Source of the DNA: Viola odorata
Lineage: Eukaryota; Streptophyta; Magnoliopsida; Malpighiales; Violaceae
Direction: 5' to 3'
NCBI GenBank assembly: GCA_963691705.1
Contig: OY829538.1
Span: 51,363,151 to 51,427,150 of the forward strand
Length of the DNA: 64,000 nucleotides
Numbering within the stretch: the first letter of the stretch is position 1; the number at the start of each line of letters is the position of its first letter. The notes below the pieces were generated by a model. It saw only the letters and a list, made by a program, of their open reading frames with translations. It was not told where the DNA came from and searched no databases. Shown here in pieces: positions 22,849-38,619 of the stretch. A program made the position numbers and the translations under genes.

Positions 22849-22982
22849 TGTAAATTCAAATTGAAGAAAATACTTTCTCTTTCTATTTACTCAATACATA
22901 TTACAATATATACCTAATACAATATAACGTATATACATACGTATACTAATACACATACTAATACTAATACGTATATCTAACA
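22849..22982 (-). repeat. Copia 3' LTR (134 bp)
   Basis: TG...CA ended and apparently identical to 27057-27190. It contains ACGTAT/TACTAAT short repeats. Confidence 0.95.
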
Positions 22983-22996
22983 CTCCCCCTCAAGCT
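22983..22996 (-). promoter_or_regulatory. Copia polypurine tract
   Basis: On the minus strand, CTTGAGGGGGAG directly abuts the 3' LTR. This is the expected primer site for plus-strand cDNA synthesis. Confidence 0.85.
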
Positions 22997-25900
22997 GGAG
23001 CATAGATATTTATCATGCCCAGCTTGTTACAAAGATAATCCACTCGAGGACCTGGAAGGGCTTTAGTGAAGAGATCACCCAGTTGTTCTCCTGTCTTCAC
23101 ATAGTGAGTGGAGATGAGATTTCCTTGAATCTTCTCACGAATGAAGTGGCAGTCTACTTCAATATGCTTAGTCCTCTCATGGTAAACAGGATTTGCAGCA
23201 ATGTGGAGAGCAGCTTGATTATCACACCAGAGTTTTGAAGGTGAGGAGTGTTCTATACCAATTTCAGTCAGAAGTTGCCGCATCCATATAATCTCACAGG
23301 AGGATTGTGCCATAGCTCTATATTCTGACTCTGCACTGGATCGAGACACCACGTTTTGCTTCTTGCTCCTCCAAGAGATCAGATTCCCACCAACAAAGAC
23401 ACAATAGCCGGTTATTGATCTTCTATCAATCTTCGACCCAGCCCAATCTGCATCAGCAAAACATTCAATCTGATTGTGACCGTGGTTACTGTACAGGATC
23501 CCGAGGCCAGGTGCCCCTTTCAGATAGCACAAGATATGCTCCAGAGTTTCCCAATGCTTATCTGTTGGAGCAGACATGAACTGGCTGACAACACTAACCG
23601 CGAAAGTGATGTCAGGTCGTGTCACACAGAGATAGTTTAGTTTCCCAACTAATCTCCTATACTTCTCAGGATCATCAAAAGGGTCACCGTCATCTTTGGT
23701 GAGATTGACATTAGAAGCCATAGGGGAGCTACAGGGCTTAGCTCCCAACTTTCCTGTTTCTACAAGGAGATCAAGAACATACTTTCTTTGAGATAAGAAT
23801 ATACCTTTGTTACTCCGGGATACTTCTATCCCTAGAAAGTATTTCAGCTGATCCAAGTCTTTTGTACTAAACTTGGTATGCAGGAAAGATTTTAGCGAAG
23901 AGATCCCAACACTATCATCTCCTGTAATGATAATGTCATCCACATACACAACAAGCAAAATAATACCAGCAGCAGATTGTCTATAAAAGACTGAATGATC
24001 ACACTGACTCTTTTGCATGCCAAATTCTAAAACTACCTCACTGAACTTGCCAAACCAGGCACGAGGACTCTGTTTTAGACCATACAAAGCTTTCTTCAAA
24101 CGACAAACTTTCCCATACTCCCCCTGAGCAACAAACCCAGGTGGTTGCTCCATATAAACTTCTTCCTGTAGGTCACCATGAAGGAAAGCATTCTTGATGT
24201 CCAACTGATGTAGAGGCCAGTCCCTAGAGGCAGCCAAAGAGATGAACAAGCGAACAGAGGATAACTTGGCAACAGGAGAGAAGGTGTCTGAATAATCTAC
24301 CCCATATGTTTGGGCATATCCTTTGGCAACAAGTCTGGCCTTAAGTCGTGCCACAGAGCCATCAGGATTGACTTTTACTGCAAAGACCCATTTGCAGCCA
24401 ACCGCCTTCTTGTCTTTGGGCGATGTCACCAAATCCCATGTCTGATTATCCTCTAAAGCAATAATCTCCTCAAGCATTGCATTCTTCCAACCAGGATGAT
24501 TCAATGCTTCCTGAACAGTGTTAGGAACGACAACCGAATCTAGAGAGGAAATCAGAGCACATGTCGAAGAAGACAGGTGATCATAAGAGACATAGTTAGC
24601 AATGGAGTAGATAGATTTACAATGTCGTTTACCTTTGCGAAGACTGATTGGTAAATCCAGATCAGTAGGTGGATCAGGTGACGAGGAATCTAGTGGAGGA
24701 CATGTATCAATTGGTGGTACAGGAGGATCACTACAAGGTGGGTCTCTCATAACTGGAAGATCATGATGCTGAATCGGAACACTCTCTCCAAGAGGTTCCG
24801 CAGAAGTACCCAAAGGAGGATCACTACAAGGTGGGTCTCTCGTAACTGAAAGATCAGGATACTGAATGGGGACACTCTCTCCGAGAGGTTCCGCAGAAGT
24901 ACCCGAAGAAGAAGGCTGAGAATCACCCAAAGGGGTGGAGGAATAAACCAGCCAATCATCATCATCATCATGTCGAGTGGGAGTAGGATGAGATGAGAAG
25001 AATGGTACCTGTTCAGAGAAGGCAACATCAGTAGACACAAGGTACTTTTGGAGATCCGGAGAGTAGCATCTGTATCCCTTCTGAAGTCTAGCATAACCCA
25101 AGAAGACACACTTCAAAGCCTTAGGATCCAACTTTGTGATGTGAGGACGAACATCACGAACATAGCAGGTGCTACCAAAAATCTTAGGCTCAATGGGGAA
25201 TAATGGTTTACCAGGAGCAAGTACAGTAATTGGAATACCATCATCAAGAACTGCAGAAGGCATACGATTAATCAAGAAGCAAGCTGTAGAAACAGCGTCA
25301 ACCCAAAATTGCTTGGGAACCTTGTTCTGAAATAATAGAGCACGAGCAGTCTCTAAGAGGTGTCTATTCTTCCTTTCAGCCACACCGTTTTGAGCTGGTG
25401 TGTCAACACAAGAAGATTGATGCAAGATACCATGCTGAGTCATATACTGATGAAAGGACTCAGACATATATTCCTTAGCATTATCACTTCGCAATATACG
25501 AACAGACACATCAAACTGAGTTTTTATTTCAGTACAAAATGCACAAAAATGAGAAAACACCTCAGAACGATTTTTCATGAAATATATCCAAGTCATTCTC
25601 GAGTAATCATCCACAAAAGTGATAAAGTATCTAAAACCTGGTTTAGAAGTAACAGAACATGGACCCCACACATCTGAATGAACTAATGCAAAAGCAGAAT
25701 CCGCACGTTTACTAGTACGAGGGCCCAAAGAGGTGCGATGATGTTTCGCAAAGTGACAAGACTCGCAATCCAGAGAAGTAGCAGACTTGAATTGTGGACA
25801 CAATTTCCTTAGATATTGTAGACACGGATGTCCCAAACGGCAATGAGTGTCAAACAAAGAAGTACTGCTGAGACAAGCTATTGGCTTTGGTACCCACGGA

Positions 25901-26406
25901 TCAAGAAAATAAAGACCACCAGACACATGCCCTCTACCAAGTATTTGCTTCGTCACTAGATCCTGAATAAGACAATGATCAGGGAAGAAGGAGATGAAGC
26001 AGTTGAGGTCTTTCGTGAGCTTACTTACTGACATCAGGTTAAAAGTCAACTCAGGTAGACTAAATACAGATGACATAGTAATAGCAGAAGTTGGTTTAGC
26101 TGTACCAGAACCCTCAACATTACAGGTGGTGCCATCAGCAATAGTGACAGGAGAAGATGTTGTGAGCTTCTTAAATCTTGTCAATAGATTAGGATTACCT
26201 GTCATATGCTCATTTGCACCAGAGTCGATTGTCCATTTGTCAGAAGAGGAAACAAGACAGGATTTATCTAACTCAGCTGATTCAGTACTCGAGTTTGCTT
26301 TCACCCATTCTAAATACTGAGAGAATTTAGCATACTCATCTGCAGAGATAGTTACAGTCTTTCTAGAGAAGGAACTAGGTAACCCGACAAAATTAATAGA
26401 GTTCAT
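22990..26406 (-). CDS. Copia protease-integrase-RT-RNase H polyprotein, 1138 aa, uninterrupted
   Basis: A true ATG at 26406 opens 1138 codons with no interruption. In order: a protease active site DSGA (about residue 60), a GAG-pre-integrase and zinc-binding region with HCRLGHP and CESCHFAK, an integrase core with catalytic Asp in HSDVWGP, Asp in LRSDNAKEY and Glu in GVAERKNRHLLE, a Ser/Pro-rich linker with a local DPPCSDPP duplication, reverse transcriptase starting near WKNAMLEE with the YVDD motif, and RNase H with DADWAG, SAESEYRAM and WCDNQAAL. It would process, copy and integrate element cDNA in virus-like particles. A usual copia polyprotein begins with capsid and a CCHC knuckle; both are absent here. 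Confidence 0.95.
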   Translation of the reverse strand: MNSINFVGLPSSFSRKTVTISADEYAKFSQYLEWVKANSSTESAELDKSCLVSSSDKWTIDSGANEHMTGNPNLLTRFKKLTTSSPVTIADGTTCNVEGSGTAKPTSAITMSSVFSLPELTFNLMSVSKLTKDLNCFISFFPDHCLIQDLVTKQILGRGHVSGGLYFLDPWVPKPIACLSSTSLFDTHCRLGHPCLQYLRKLCPQFKSATSLDCESCHFAKHHRTSLGPRTSKRADSAFALVHSDVWGPCSVTSKPGFRYFITFVDDYSRMTWIYFMKNRSEVFSHFCAFCTEIKTQFDVSVRILRSDNAKEYMSESFHQYMTQHGILHQSSCVDTPAQNGVAERKNRHLLETARALLFQNKVPKQFWVDAVSTACFLINRMPSAVLDDGIPITVLAPGKPLFPIEPKIFGSTCYVRDVRPHITKLDPKALKCVFLGYARLQKGYRCYSPDLQKYLVSTDVAFSEQVPFFSSHPTPTRHDDDDDWLVYSSTPLGDSQPSSSGTSAEPLGESVPIQYPDLSVTRDPPCSDPPLGTSAEPLGESVPIQHHDLPVMRDPPCSDPPVPPIDTCPPLDSSSPDPPTDLDLPISLRKGKRHCKSIYSIANYVSYDHLSSSTCALISSLDSVVVPNTVQEALNHPGWKNAMLEEIIALEDNQTWDLVTSPKDKKAVGCKWVFAVKVNPDGSVARLKARLVAKGYAQTYGVDYSDTFSPVAKLSSVRLFISLAASRDWPLHQLDIKNAFLHGDLQEEVYMEQPPGFVAQGEYGKVCRLKKALYGLKQSPRAWFGKFSEVVLEFGMQKSQCDHSVFYRQSAAGIILLVVYVDDIIITGDDSVGISSLKSFLHTKFSTKDLDQLKYFLGIEVSRSNKGIFLSQRKYVLDLLVETGKLGAKPCSSPMASNVNLTKDDGDPFDDPEKYRRLVGKLNYLCVTRPDITFAVSVVSQFMSAPTDKHWETLEHILCYLKGAPGLGILYSNHGHNQIECFADADWAGSKIDRRSITGYCVFVGGNLISWRSKKQNVVSRSSAESEYRAMAQSSCEIIWMRQLLTEIGIEHSSPSKLWCDNQAALHIAANPVYHERTKHIEVDCHFIREKIQGNLISTHYVKTGEQLGDLFTKALPGPRVDYLCNKLGMINIYAPA

Positions 26407-27056
26407 CTTGAGGCCACACCAAGAGACACAATTTCAGCAATGAATACAAGCAAATACCAACGGAATACAGAGCAAATACGGAGTGACCAAACACAAGTCA
26501 GCGAACCAAGCAAACAGACCCCACCGAGTCCAACAAATTCGAAGCAACGAGTACCCGTAGATAGTACTCAGACTAAGCAAATGCGTAGCCAACCAAGCAA
26601 ATACGCAGCAAATTCCAAATAAATATAAAGTGACCAGATGCAAACAAGCCAACCAAGCACAACCAGCAAATTTAGACTTCAGAGCGACCAAACGTTCGAG
26701 CAAAACGAGCAAAAGTTCAAGCAAATTTCGGATTTATAGCAGAACGGAAAGCAAACGCAGCCAAAATAGCAAAGCGACCACATGTACCTGCCGGAAATGA
26801 AGAGCCGAGCAAAACCCAGGCGAAAGCACGATCAGCGGTGGCCGGACGGCGCGTCACGCGCCGGCGCGTGGGAGAGTGGCCGGAATGCTCCGGCGGCGAG
26901 TGGCGGCGCGTCTGTGACCGGAATGGGACGCTTCCACCTGATTTCGACTCGCCGCGGCCGGCCGCTCCTTCCTGTCCGGGCGGTGAGACTAGACGAGGCC
27001 GGTAAGGCAGTCCGAGCAGAAGCAGCACAGAGATTTCTCACTTTGCTCCGCTACCA
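26407..27056 (-). other. Copia leader, GC-rich, without recognisable gag
   Basis: Between the 5' LTR and the pol ATG lie 650 bp. The LTR-proximal 300 bp are strongly GC-rich, with CGGCGCG and GGCCGG words (near 26830-27000), unlike the AT-rich LTR and neighbours. The remaining 350 bp contain CAAGCAAATAC-like repeats. A primer-binding-like TGGTAGCGGAGC directly follows the LTR; it only partly resembles the initiator-Met tRNA site. No capsid motifs are visible in any frame. Confidence 0.6.
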
Positions 27057-27190
27057 TGTAAATTCAAATTGAAGAAAATACTTTCTCTTTCTATTTACTC
27101 AATACATATTACAATATATACCTAATACAATATAACGTATATACATACGTATACTAATACACATACTAATACTAATACGTATATCTAACA
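27057..27190 (-). repeat. Copia 5' LTR (134 bp)
   Basis: Apparently identical to the other LTR. In element orientation it begins TGTTAGATATACG and ends with TTACA. The second TSD copy ATAGC follows at 27191-27195. Confidence 0.95.
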
Positions 27191-27527
27191 ATAGCATATA
27201 CAATTTTGATTCGTGGATATTGCGGTGTTAAGAAATTAAGTGAGGCTAGGATCTTGTATGACGATATGCTTTTAAATGGTATCACACCAGATCATTTTCT
27301 GCTGAGAACATGTGAGGAGTATCAACTCCAAAGCTGTTCAGTGTAGGGTGTTTGTGTTCAATGAAACATGCAAGGTAGAGATCTTTCCTTATTGGCTGGT
27401 CCTTGCAGACTTATATTCATCGTAAGGTCTTTTTTCGTCAAAGGGGTATGTGCTTTTTGATGTAAAGATTGCTGATAAATTTTTCATATTTTTCTGTGTT
27501 TTTTTCATGTTATCTTTTTTGTCAGTG

Positions 27528-32790
<5,263 letters not shown>

Positions 32791-32799
32791 AGTGCGGAA

Positions 32800-33930
32800 T
32801 GTAGAGTGGCATTTGCAACAGTTATGGAAGAAGTCCAGAAGCAAAATTAGGCGATTAGATGAATAAAACTGCAGTTTTGGGGCCAACCATTCTTTTGCTC
32901 ATCCATCCTTTTAGTTTTAGTACTATTCTTTCTAAAAAATGATGATAAAAGCTAGGAAGAAGGAAGTGATTGATCCGATCCGATCCAACGGATGAGCCGT
33001 GCACAAATGTTTTCAGCGTGCCCGCTCCCAAGTCCTGACCTATATGAATATGATGCCAGAATCCTGATTCTCAATGCCTTTTATAACAAGTACAGATAGA
33101 TAAAGCAGAGAGAGTTAGTTGTAAATTAGGAAATTTTGGTTCATTTATCTTTTTAGGAGAAATATTGTATTCATTTTGTGCAGTTGATTCAGCTGGTTTA
33201 CTTACTTTTTGTTTTCCCTCTTATCTTGATATATACAGTACAGATAAAAGTGTTGCTAAGTATAGATTTTTTTTATATATATATTTTGTAGTAAAAATAG
33301 ATATAAATATTTGTGGAAAGTAAATAATTTAACTAATTTAACGTTAAACACGATGTTAATTTACTCTTTCGCATTCGCACGAGCCATGGACACGTCATGC
33401 TTTGATTCCACTTTATTAAGAAATCAGTTTGTTAAGTAATTATATCGTAATCTCAGCGTGGATTAGTAGTTATAGATTAAACGAATTATCATTTATGAGA
33501 AAAATTTTGAAAAAAATCATCCACGTATAATTATTTTATTAATTTCAGTGTACATTTAGTTGGAATACGTATTTAATTTCTCCACGAAAAACGAAATTAA
33601 TGAATCAAAGAAATGAAGGAATTATACTGCAAGGGGAGAATGATCAAAGAGTATACATGATAAAAGACGGCAACGTTTCATTGATTCTCGAAATCATCAT
33701 CTAAGCATCTGATTATCAAACTAATTCACTATCCCATCATGTACAAGAATATAGAATCAATTAATCACCACCACCAGTCCACTAACAACGACGACAACAA
33801 CAACAAAAATCAATGGATCAATTGTGACCCGGATCCCTATTTGGTTACAAAAACCATGGATCAATCATGACCCGAACCTCTACTTGTGATTTCAACCGCA
33901 TGATCAATAGAAAATGAAAGAGCACATCAA
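32800..33930. other. No gene recognised; AT-rich
   Basis: Intergenic AT-rich sequence. It includes probable 3' flanks of the demethylase gene and the FAS1 gene, which face each other. Confidence 0.55.
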
Positions 33931-34790
33931 TCAACGGCCAAGATTTGCAAATGTACGGACCTTGAAGAGCAAAACCGCACCAAAAGCCAAGAAAAGTGTA
34001 ACCCAAGCGTCAGGGCACACACAAGCCGCATCGGAGTGATCGTACCTGAAATCGGAGGGGTGGTAAGGCTTTGATCCGTCTCCGTCCTCACCCATGAACT
34101 TATCTCCCGGAATGAGCGACATATTCGGCTTTCTTGGCGGGGCCTCAATAGTGGCAGTACTAGAAGCTTGGCCATAGACGGAGTAGTCGAGGAGGTTAGA
34201 GAAACCGTGGACGGTGAAAGCAGTTGTGGCGAATAGATTTGGGTGGGTGATGCGGGAGCCGTCGAGGGTGAAATTGGAGAGTGAAGTGTTGGCGATGAGG
34301 ATGGATCCGGAAGGGAGGCGGGTTGGGAGGCTTGAAGAGGCTGAGATTAGCGAAGGTGAGGCGTTGAGGGACGATGTGGTAGGGGAAGAGATAAGGGTCC
34401 ATGGTGGCGGGGAAGGCATCGGCGGCGTTGGTCAGAGGAAGAGAGTCGTCCACCGGGATGAATAGAGTGGCAGAGAGAGGGATGAGGGTGGAAAGGTCAG
34501 AGGCAGAGAGGGTGGAGGCCCAACTAGTGAAGTCCCCGACGCCGACGAGAGTTTCAATTACGTTGTTGAGTTGTCGGTGGTGGTGGGAGCTAGGGGAAGA
34601 GGAAGGGTTTAGGGAGGGTTGTGAAAGGAGGGGAAGAGTGGTGTTCGGAGTGGTGGAGGGTTGTGGAAGGAGAGGGAGAGTGATGTTCGGAGTGGTGGGG
34701 GGGTGTGGGGGCAGTGGTCGGAGCGGTGGTGGGTCCTGTGGTGATGGAAGTGAAGAGGAGGATTAAGAGGAGAGAAGGTAAAAGGAAGGA
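33931..34790 (-). pseudogene. Fasciclin (FAS1) domain protein, frameshifted
   Basis: On the minus strand, LNNVIETLVGVGDFTSWA, then IPVDDSLPLTNAADAF, LFPYHIVPQRLTF, LPSGSILIANTSLSNF and ATTAFTVHGFSNLL form a single FAS1 domain of the fasciclin-like arabinogalactan type. These are usually secreted, cell-wall-associated adhesion proteins. Upstream lies a Pro/Thr/Ser-rich stretch expected for arabinogalactan-type glycosylation, and near the C-terminus a hydrophobic segment (AWVTLFLAFGAVLLF) fits a membrane or GPI-type tail. A frameshift near 34330 splits the domain. The N-terminal start is unclear because the signal-peptide-like stretch (about 34790-34750) is in another frame, so a second frameshift is likely. 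Confidence 0.75.
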
Positions 34791-34909
34791 GCAGTGAGAG
34801 AAAGAGAGATTTGGTTTCTTGGATTTCTAGAAGTTTGTGAGAGAGTGAGAGAAACGAAACGGTTGTTGGTTTGTAACAAACTGGTGACGATTTTTTTCCC
34901 GCCAAAATT

Positions 34910-36689
34910 GTTGAGTTGTAAAGCTCCTGAAACTCACTCGCTACGATGGGTTGGAAATGTGCTACCCTTCATGGGCCAGGCCAAGTCGGCCTAGGCCTTT
35001 CTTTTTTCAATAAACTTAAATTTACTGCTAAAACATTTTTTTTTCTCCTTTCATGAGTCAAACAATGAAAATTCATTAGTTCACAACCCTAATTATTATT
35101 CCAACATTTTTACTTTATGAAACTAATAAACTATCAAAAACAATTATCATTAAAAAAAATATGTGTAAGAAACTAAAATAAAAAATAAAAGTAGTTTAGT
35201 GATTTTCTTACAAAAGAAATGACATATGACGGGTGTAGAAATAAGACCTTCCATACCTAATAAATATGCAACCTTTTGATTAATTTTTTTTATAAAAAGA
35301 ACCTTAATTTCACTACTCAAAAAAAATAAATTCACCAACCATATATGCATACAAATCCTAAGTCCTAACTAAACAAATGTCTACCACGTATATAGTGTAA
35401 AAAACTGAGATACAATAGATTTCCTATCGTAAGAATAAAAGAAAATGGGGTGCCTTCTTCTGGTTGTTCTTTAATAACCGACCTCTTGGTTTCCTTGGCC
35501 ACCCAAGAATATCTGCAGCAATCCATATTCGTCTCCGGAACGAGCTCACATCCAATCAATAGACATATTTCTAAGTGGTTCCATGCGCATCAATCAAGAG
35601 AGCAGTTTCCTTTCTTCTCTTCTTGAGAAGTGGGACATCTCTGCTGAAGAAGTAAGATGCATCCTGACCGAAATGACACACTGGTGCATCCGCTCTTATA
35701 TGCAACCATTTGCAATAGAATATAAGACGATTAGGACTACGAGAGAGAACTCCAATCTAAGCTGAGTTTTGTGCCTGTGATGTAAGGCTGCTGCAATTCC
35801 CAGCCAAAAGCAATCATCTAATCAAGTTGTTGTCCGGTGCTAGATTCTCACATTCTCCAATCCTAGGTTCAACGACATCACAGTAGAACATCGTCCTAAA
35901 CACCACCAAACATCTAGTGTCGGACCATATAAAGATATAAGACTTAAAGCCTAAGTAGCATCAAGTGTCCTACAAGCTGCAAATGATGATCTAGGGTGAC
36001 ATCTGTTTTCAATTCGTATGTACTTTACAGTCTATTAATCAAACCTAATAACAAAAAATAATATTTTTTGTTTTCTACCCTAAGAATCAAGTGTCACAAG
36101 GGTGAGGGTCGCTGACAGAAGAGCACCTCGTCTCGTCTCCCAACCCCAAGATAGATTGCAGGAGGACTTGCATGCTGACAACAGTTGATCTGACAAGCAT
36201 CTTAGTTGCTTCTGAAGAACAATAAGAAGAGAAAACTAAAGATCATAATTTGCATTATTTAAAAGCAAATGTGGTAGAATGAAACTAGGGACTGTAAAGT
36301 TTGTCATAAGGAGACCTGGATTCTTTTTTTCATATATATCCTTAAATCCTCTCAACTTACCTCCATAGAAGGATAACCAAACAGGTAAGGCAGGACAAAT
36401 ATCATCCGGATATCTTATTTAAGATTGAAAATAAAATAATGGTAAACTCCATTAAACTTTGTCAATAAAGGAGTCGTTGTTAGCTCAATAACAAGGAATG
36501 ACTTTAAGCAATACTATGGCAGAATAGAGCATTAACAAGTGCAAACAAGCTCAATAACAAATCCAGTAAGCACTAAGTTAGCAGAAATTCAACGATGTCC
36601 ATAAAGGATCTTAATTTTCCACAAATATATCTGTTAGCATTCAAGACACAGATAAACCATCAAAGTGGAAAATAAACAAGATTAGGTAA
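34910..36689. other. No gene recognised; may hold remnants of the RGP 3' end
   Basis: Mostly AT-rich. Short frames at 35365-35765 and near 36100-36230 are not assignable. On the minus strand this is downstream of the last RGP block I can identify. Confidence 0.45.
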
Positions 36690-36995
36690 TGACATCCTGT
36701 CTTGACTCCTAAACCCAAGTGGTTACAAACAACCTAAAGAGTCAGGGAGATAATTTATTTTGAATTGCCACAGGCCAAACTCCAAATGCCAATAGAATAA
36801 AAAATTCAAAGCAAACAAATTTGAAAAACGTTATCTTCTGAGAGAGTATGTAAGACATGAATATCAAGGGTATTACAAACCTTGGTGTCAACCAAGCCAT
36901 GCATCCATGAGAACGAAGTACATTGAAGGACCAACCAATTCACGATGGAATGCCAATTTCATGTCACAGATTTGAAGAGGGTTCCCTTTGGTATT

Positions 36996-38619
36996 TGATA
37001 GCGTGTGTTTTATGCGTGTTTTTCCTTCATTATCACCTTGATTTATGGCATGATACTGCTAATTTGCCTTCATTTCCATCTTTATTGCAAATCTAGGCCA
37101 AAAAGGGGAAATATGCGAAAACACGTATTTTCTGGGTGATTTATGCGGATCTCAAGCTTCAAGACTTGCATCGAGGCCAAGACACCAAGTTTTCCATCGT
37201 GGCCTTGCCGTGGTTTCCATCATCGAGCCCTGGATGCTCCAAAAGTGTTATTTCCACGTGTCCTTGCTGGCAGGCTTCCACGTGTCCCCTCTGATGTCTT
37301 CCAGAAAGTTCCGCGCAGATCCCTAAGAATATTCTCTTTAGTCGTCTTGCCCTCGAGGCCATAGATATCGTCCTGCCCTCGACGCCGAGCTCCTCTAGAA
37401 TATTTCCAGAATATTTCCTTTTCGGGCCAAAGAGATTTATTCCGTGTTTTTGAACTCCTTAGCTGGATTTTGTCTTTTTGTAATCCCCTTTGCTGGCTTT
37501 TGTCTTCTTGTGGGCTAATGAACTATTTAAGACTTTAGTTTTTAGGGTTAGAGGGACATCACCTACCAACCATTCATTGTAGATCTTTTTGTGTGTTTCT
37601 CTTTAGTTTTCTCCCCTCCTCCTTTTGGAGGAGGCAGATCAGACCATTTCCAGCAGTCATGTACATAAACAAGAGCTTTGCTCCGGCCGGTAATATTTAA
37701 TAGTTTTCTATCTTCATCTCTTTCTTTATGCAATCTTTCTTTTATTATTTTGTTTATTTATTTTATGGCATGAGTAGTTGATTTTTGTTGTTCTTAACAA
37801 AGGTATTTTGATGGTTGCATAGGTTAGTAAGAGGCCAAATCGTTCTTCATAAACTCCATGTTTATATTTGCTTGTTTGTCATTTTCTTGCCAATTCATCT
37901 AGGTTACCTTTTTAGCAGTGAGAGTGTGGGGAAGTGCTTGGGAGGATGGCAAAGTGTCTAGGTTACCTTTTTAGCAGTGAGAGTGTGGGGAGGTTCCTGG
38001 GAGGATGGCGAAGTGTCTAGGTTACATTTTTAGCAGTGAGAGTGTGGGGAGGTGCCTGGGAGGATGGTTACCTTTTTAGCAGTGAGAGTGTGAGGAGGTG
38101 CCTGGTAGGATGGCAAAGTGTCTAGGTTACCTTTTTAGCAGTGAGAGTGTAGGGAGGTGATTAGACCCCTATAGCACGTCTACGAACTAGAGTAGAATAT
38201 TTCTGCGCCAATGATTGTCTAGGCCTAGACGCAACCGGAGAAAAACCTTTGCTAGGAATCTTTTCTCCATTAAGCTTACATCTTTATCTCTTTACTTGTT
38301 ATTCTATTTCCTCGTTTTACGTTCTACTTTGTTTTCCTTTCTGTCGTGCCCTCGATACTATTTTTCCTGTCTTGCCCCGTATGTTAGTTTTCATTATTTG
38401 TCTTGTTAGCTCTATCTCTACCTTGGTTAAACTCGTTTAACCAATGACAACCCCCCTTTTTGTGTTACCATTTTCGGTCTGTTTGTCTTTGTCATGCATG
38501 AAAGTTAGCATATTACCCTAGTCTCTATGGATCGAACCTCTTACCATTATCTTCAATCTTTTTTGTAGCAAGTGATAAGTTGTAATTATTTGATCGTGCC
38601 CTTGACAAGCATGTGATCA
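36996..38619 (+). repeat. Left LTR (1624 bp) with internal tandem repeats
   Basis: Contains about five copies of a unit with TTACCTTTTTAGCAGTGAGA (37908-38160), two CACGTG boxes (37255-37260, 37279-37284) and the palindrome GTCTAGGCCTAGAC (38217-38230). It is about 200 bp longer than the right LTR, mostly because of the repeats. Confidence 0.9.
37908..38160 (+). repeat. LTR-internal tandem repeat, about 58-bp unit, five copies
   Basis: Each unit has GGTTACCTTTTTAGCAGTGA, then GAGTGTGGGGAGGTGCCTGG and a GATGGCGAAGTGTCTA end. One copy is shortened. The right LTR has only two copies (about 41295-41390). Confidence 0.9.

Larger units (their letters stand above)
22849..27190 (-). mobile_element. 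Ty1/copia element, 4342 bp, very recent insertion, no gag seen
   Basis: The element has two 134-bp LTRs that read identical, a 5-bp TSD, a polypurine tract and an uninterrupted 1138-codon pol frame, all in minus orientation inside a PPR gene. LTR identity implies insertion too recent for LTR mutations to accumulate. Pol motifs and short LTRs resemble plant Ale/Retrofit-type copia, but the lineage was not tested. Only 650 bp separate the 5' LTR from the pol ATG, and no capsid or CCHC gag domain is visible there. The copy may therefore depend on gag from relatives. Confidence 0.93.
20646..27346 (+). pseudogene. P-class PPR gene copy A, frameshifted and split by a copia element
   Basis: Coding parts are 20646-21293, 21290-22848 and 27191-27346. 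A low-complexity N-terminus (Ser and Leu rich, possibly organellar) precedes about a dozen 35-residue repeats of the type PNVVTYNILINGLCQNGR / PDVITYNTMISCYSTF, typical of RNA-binding P-class pentatricopeptide proteins of plastids or mitochondria. Lesions: a 4-bp deletion near 21254 (GGTT, present in copy C) shifts the frame, and the copia element enters at 22848. After one TSD is removed the frame resumes (IAYTILIRGYCG) and ends at TAG 27344. No in-frame ATG precedes 20646; homology to copy C begins only near 20688, so the 5' end appears lost at a junction next to gamma-SNAP. Confidence 0.88.

Noticed and set aside
26434..26724. Leucine-rich minus-strand frame upstream of copia pol as a possible gag or membrane protein
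   Set aside because: It starts from a non-ATG codon, shows repeated YLF/CxVFAWLA words from short DNA repeats, and has no capsid or zinc-knuckle motif.
35365..35765. Possible small genes on both strands
   Set aside because: Neither frame has recognisable family features, and both are within the length range expected by chance.
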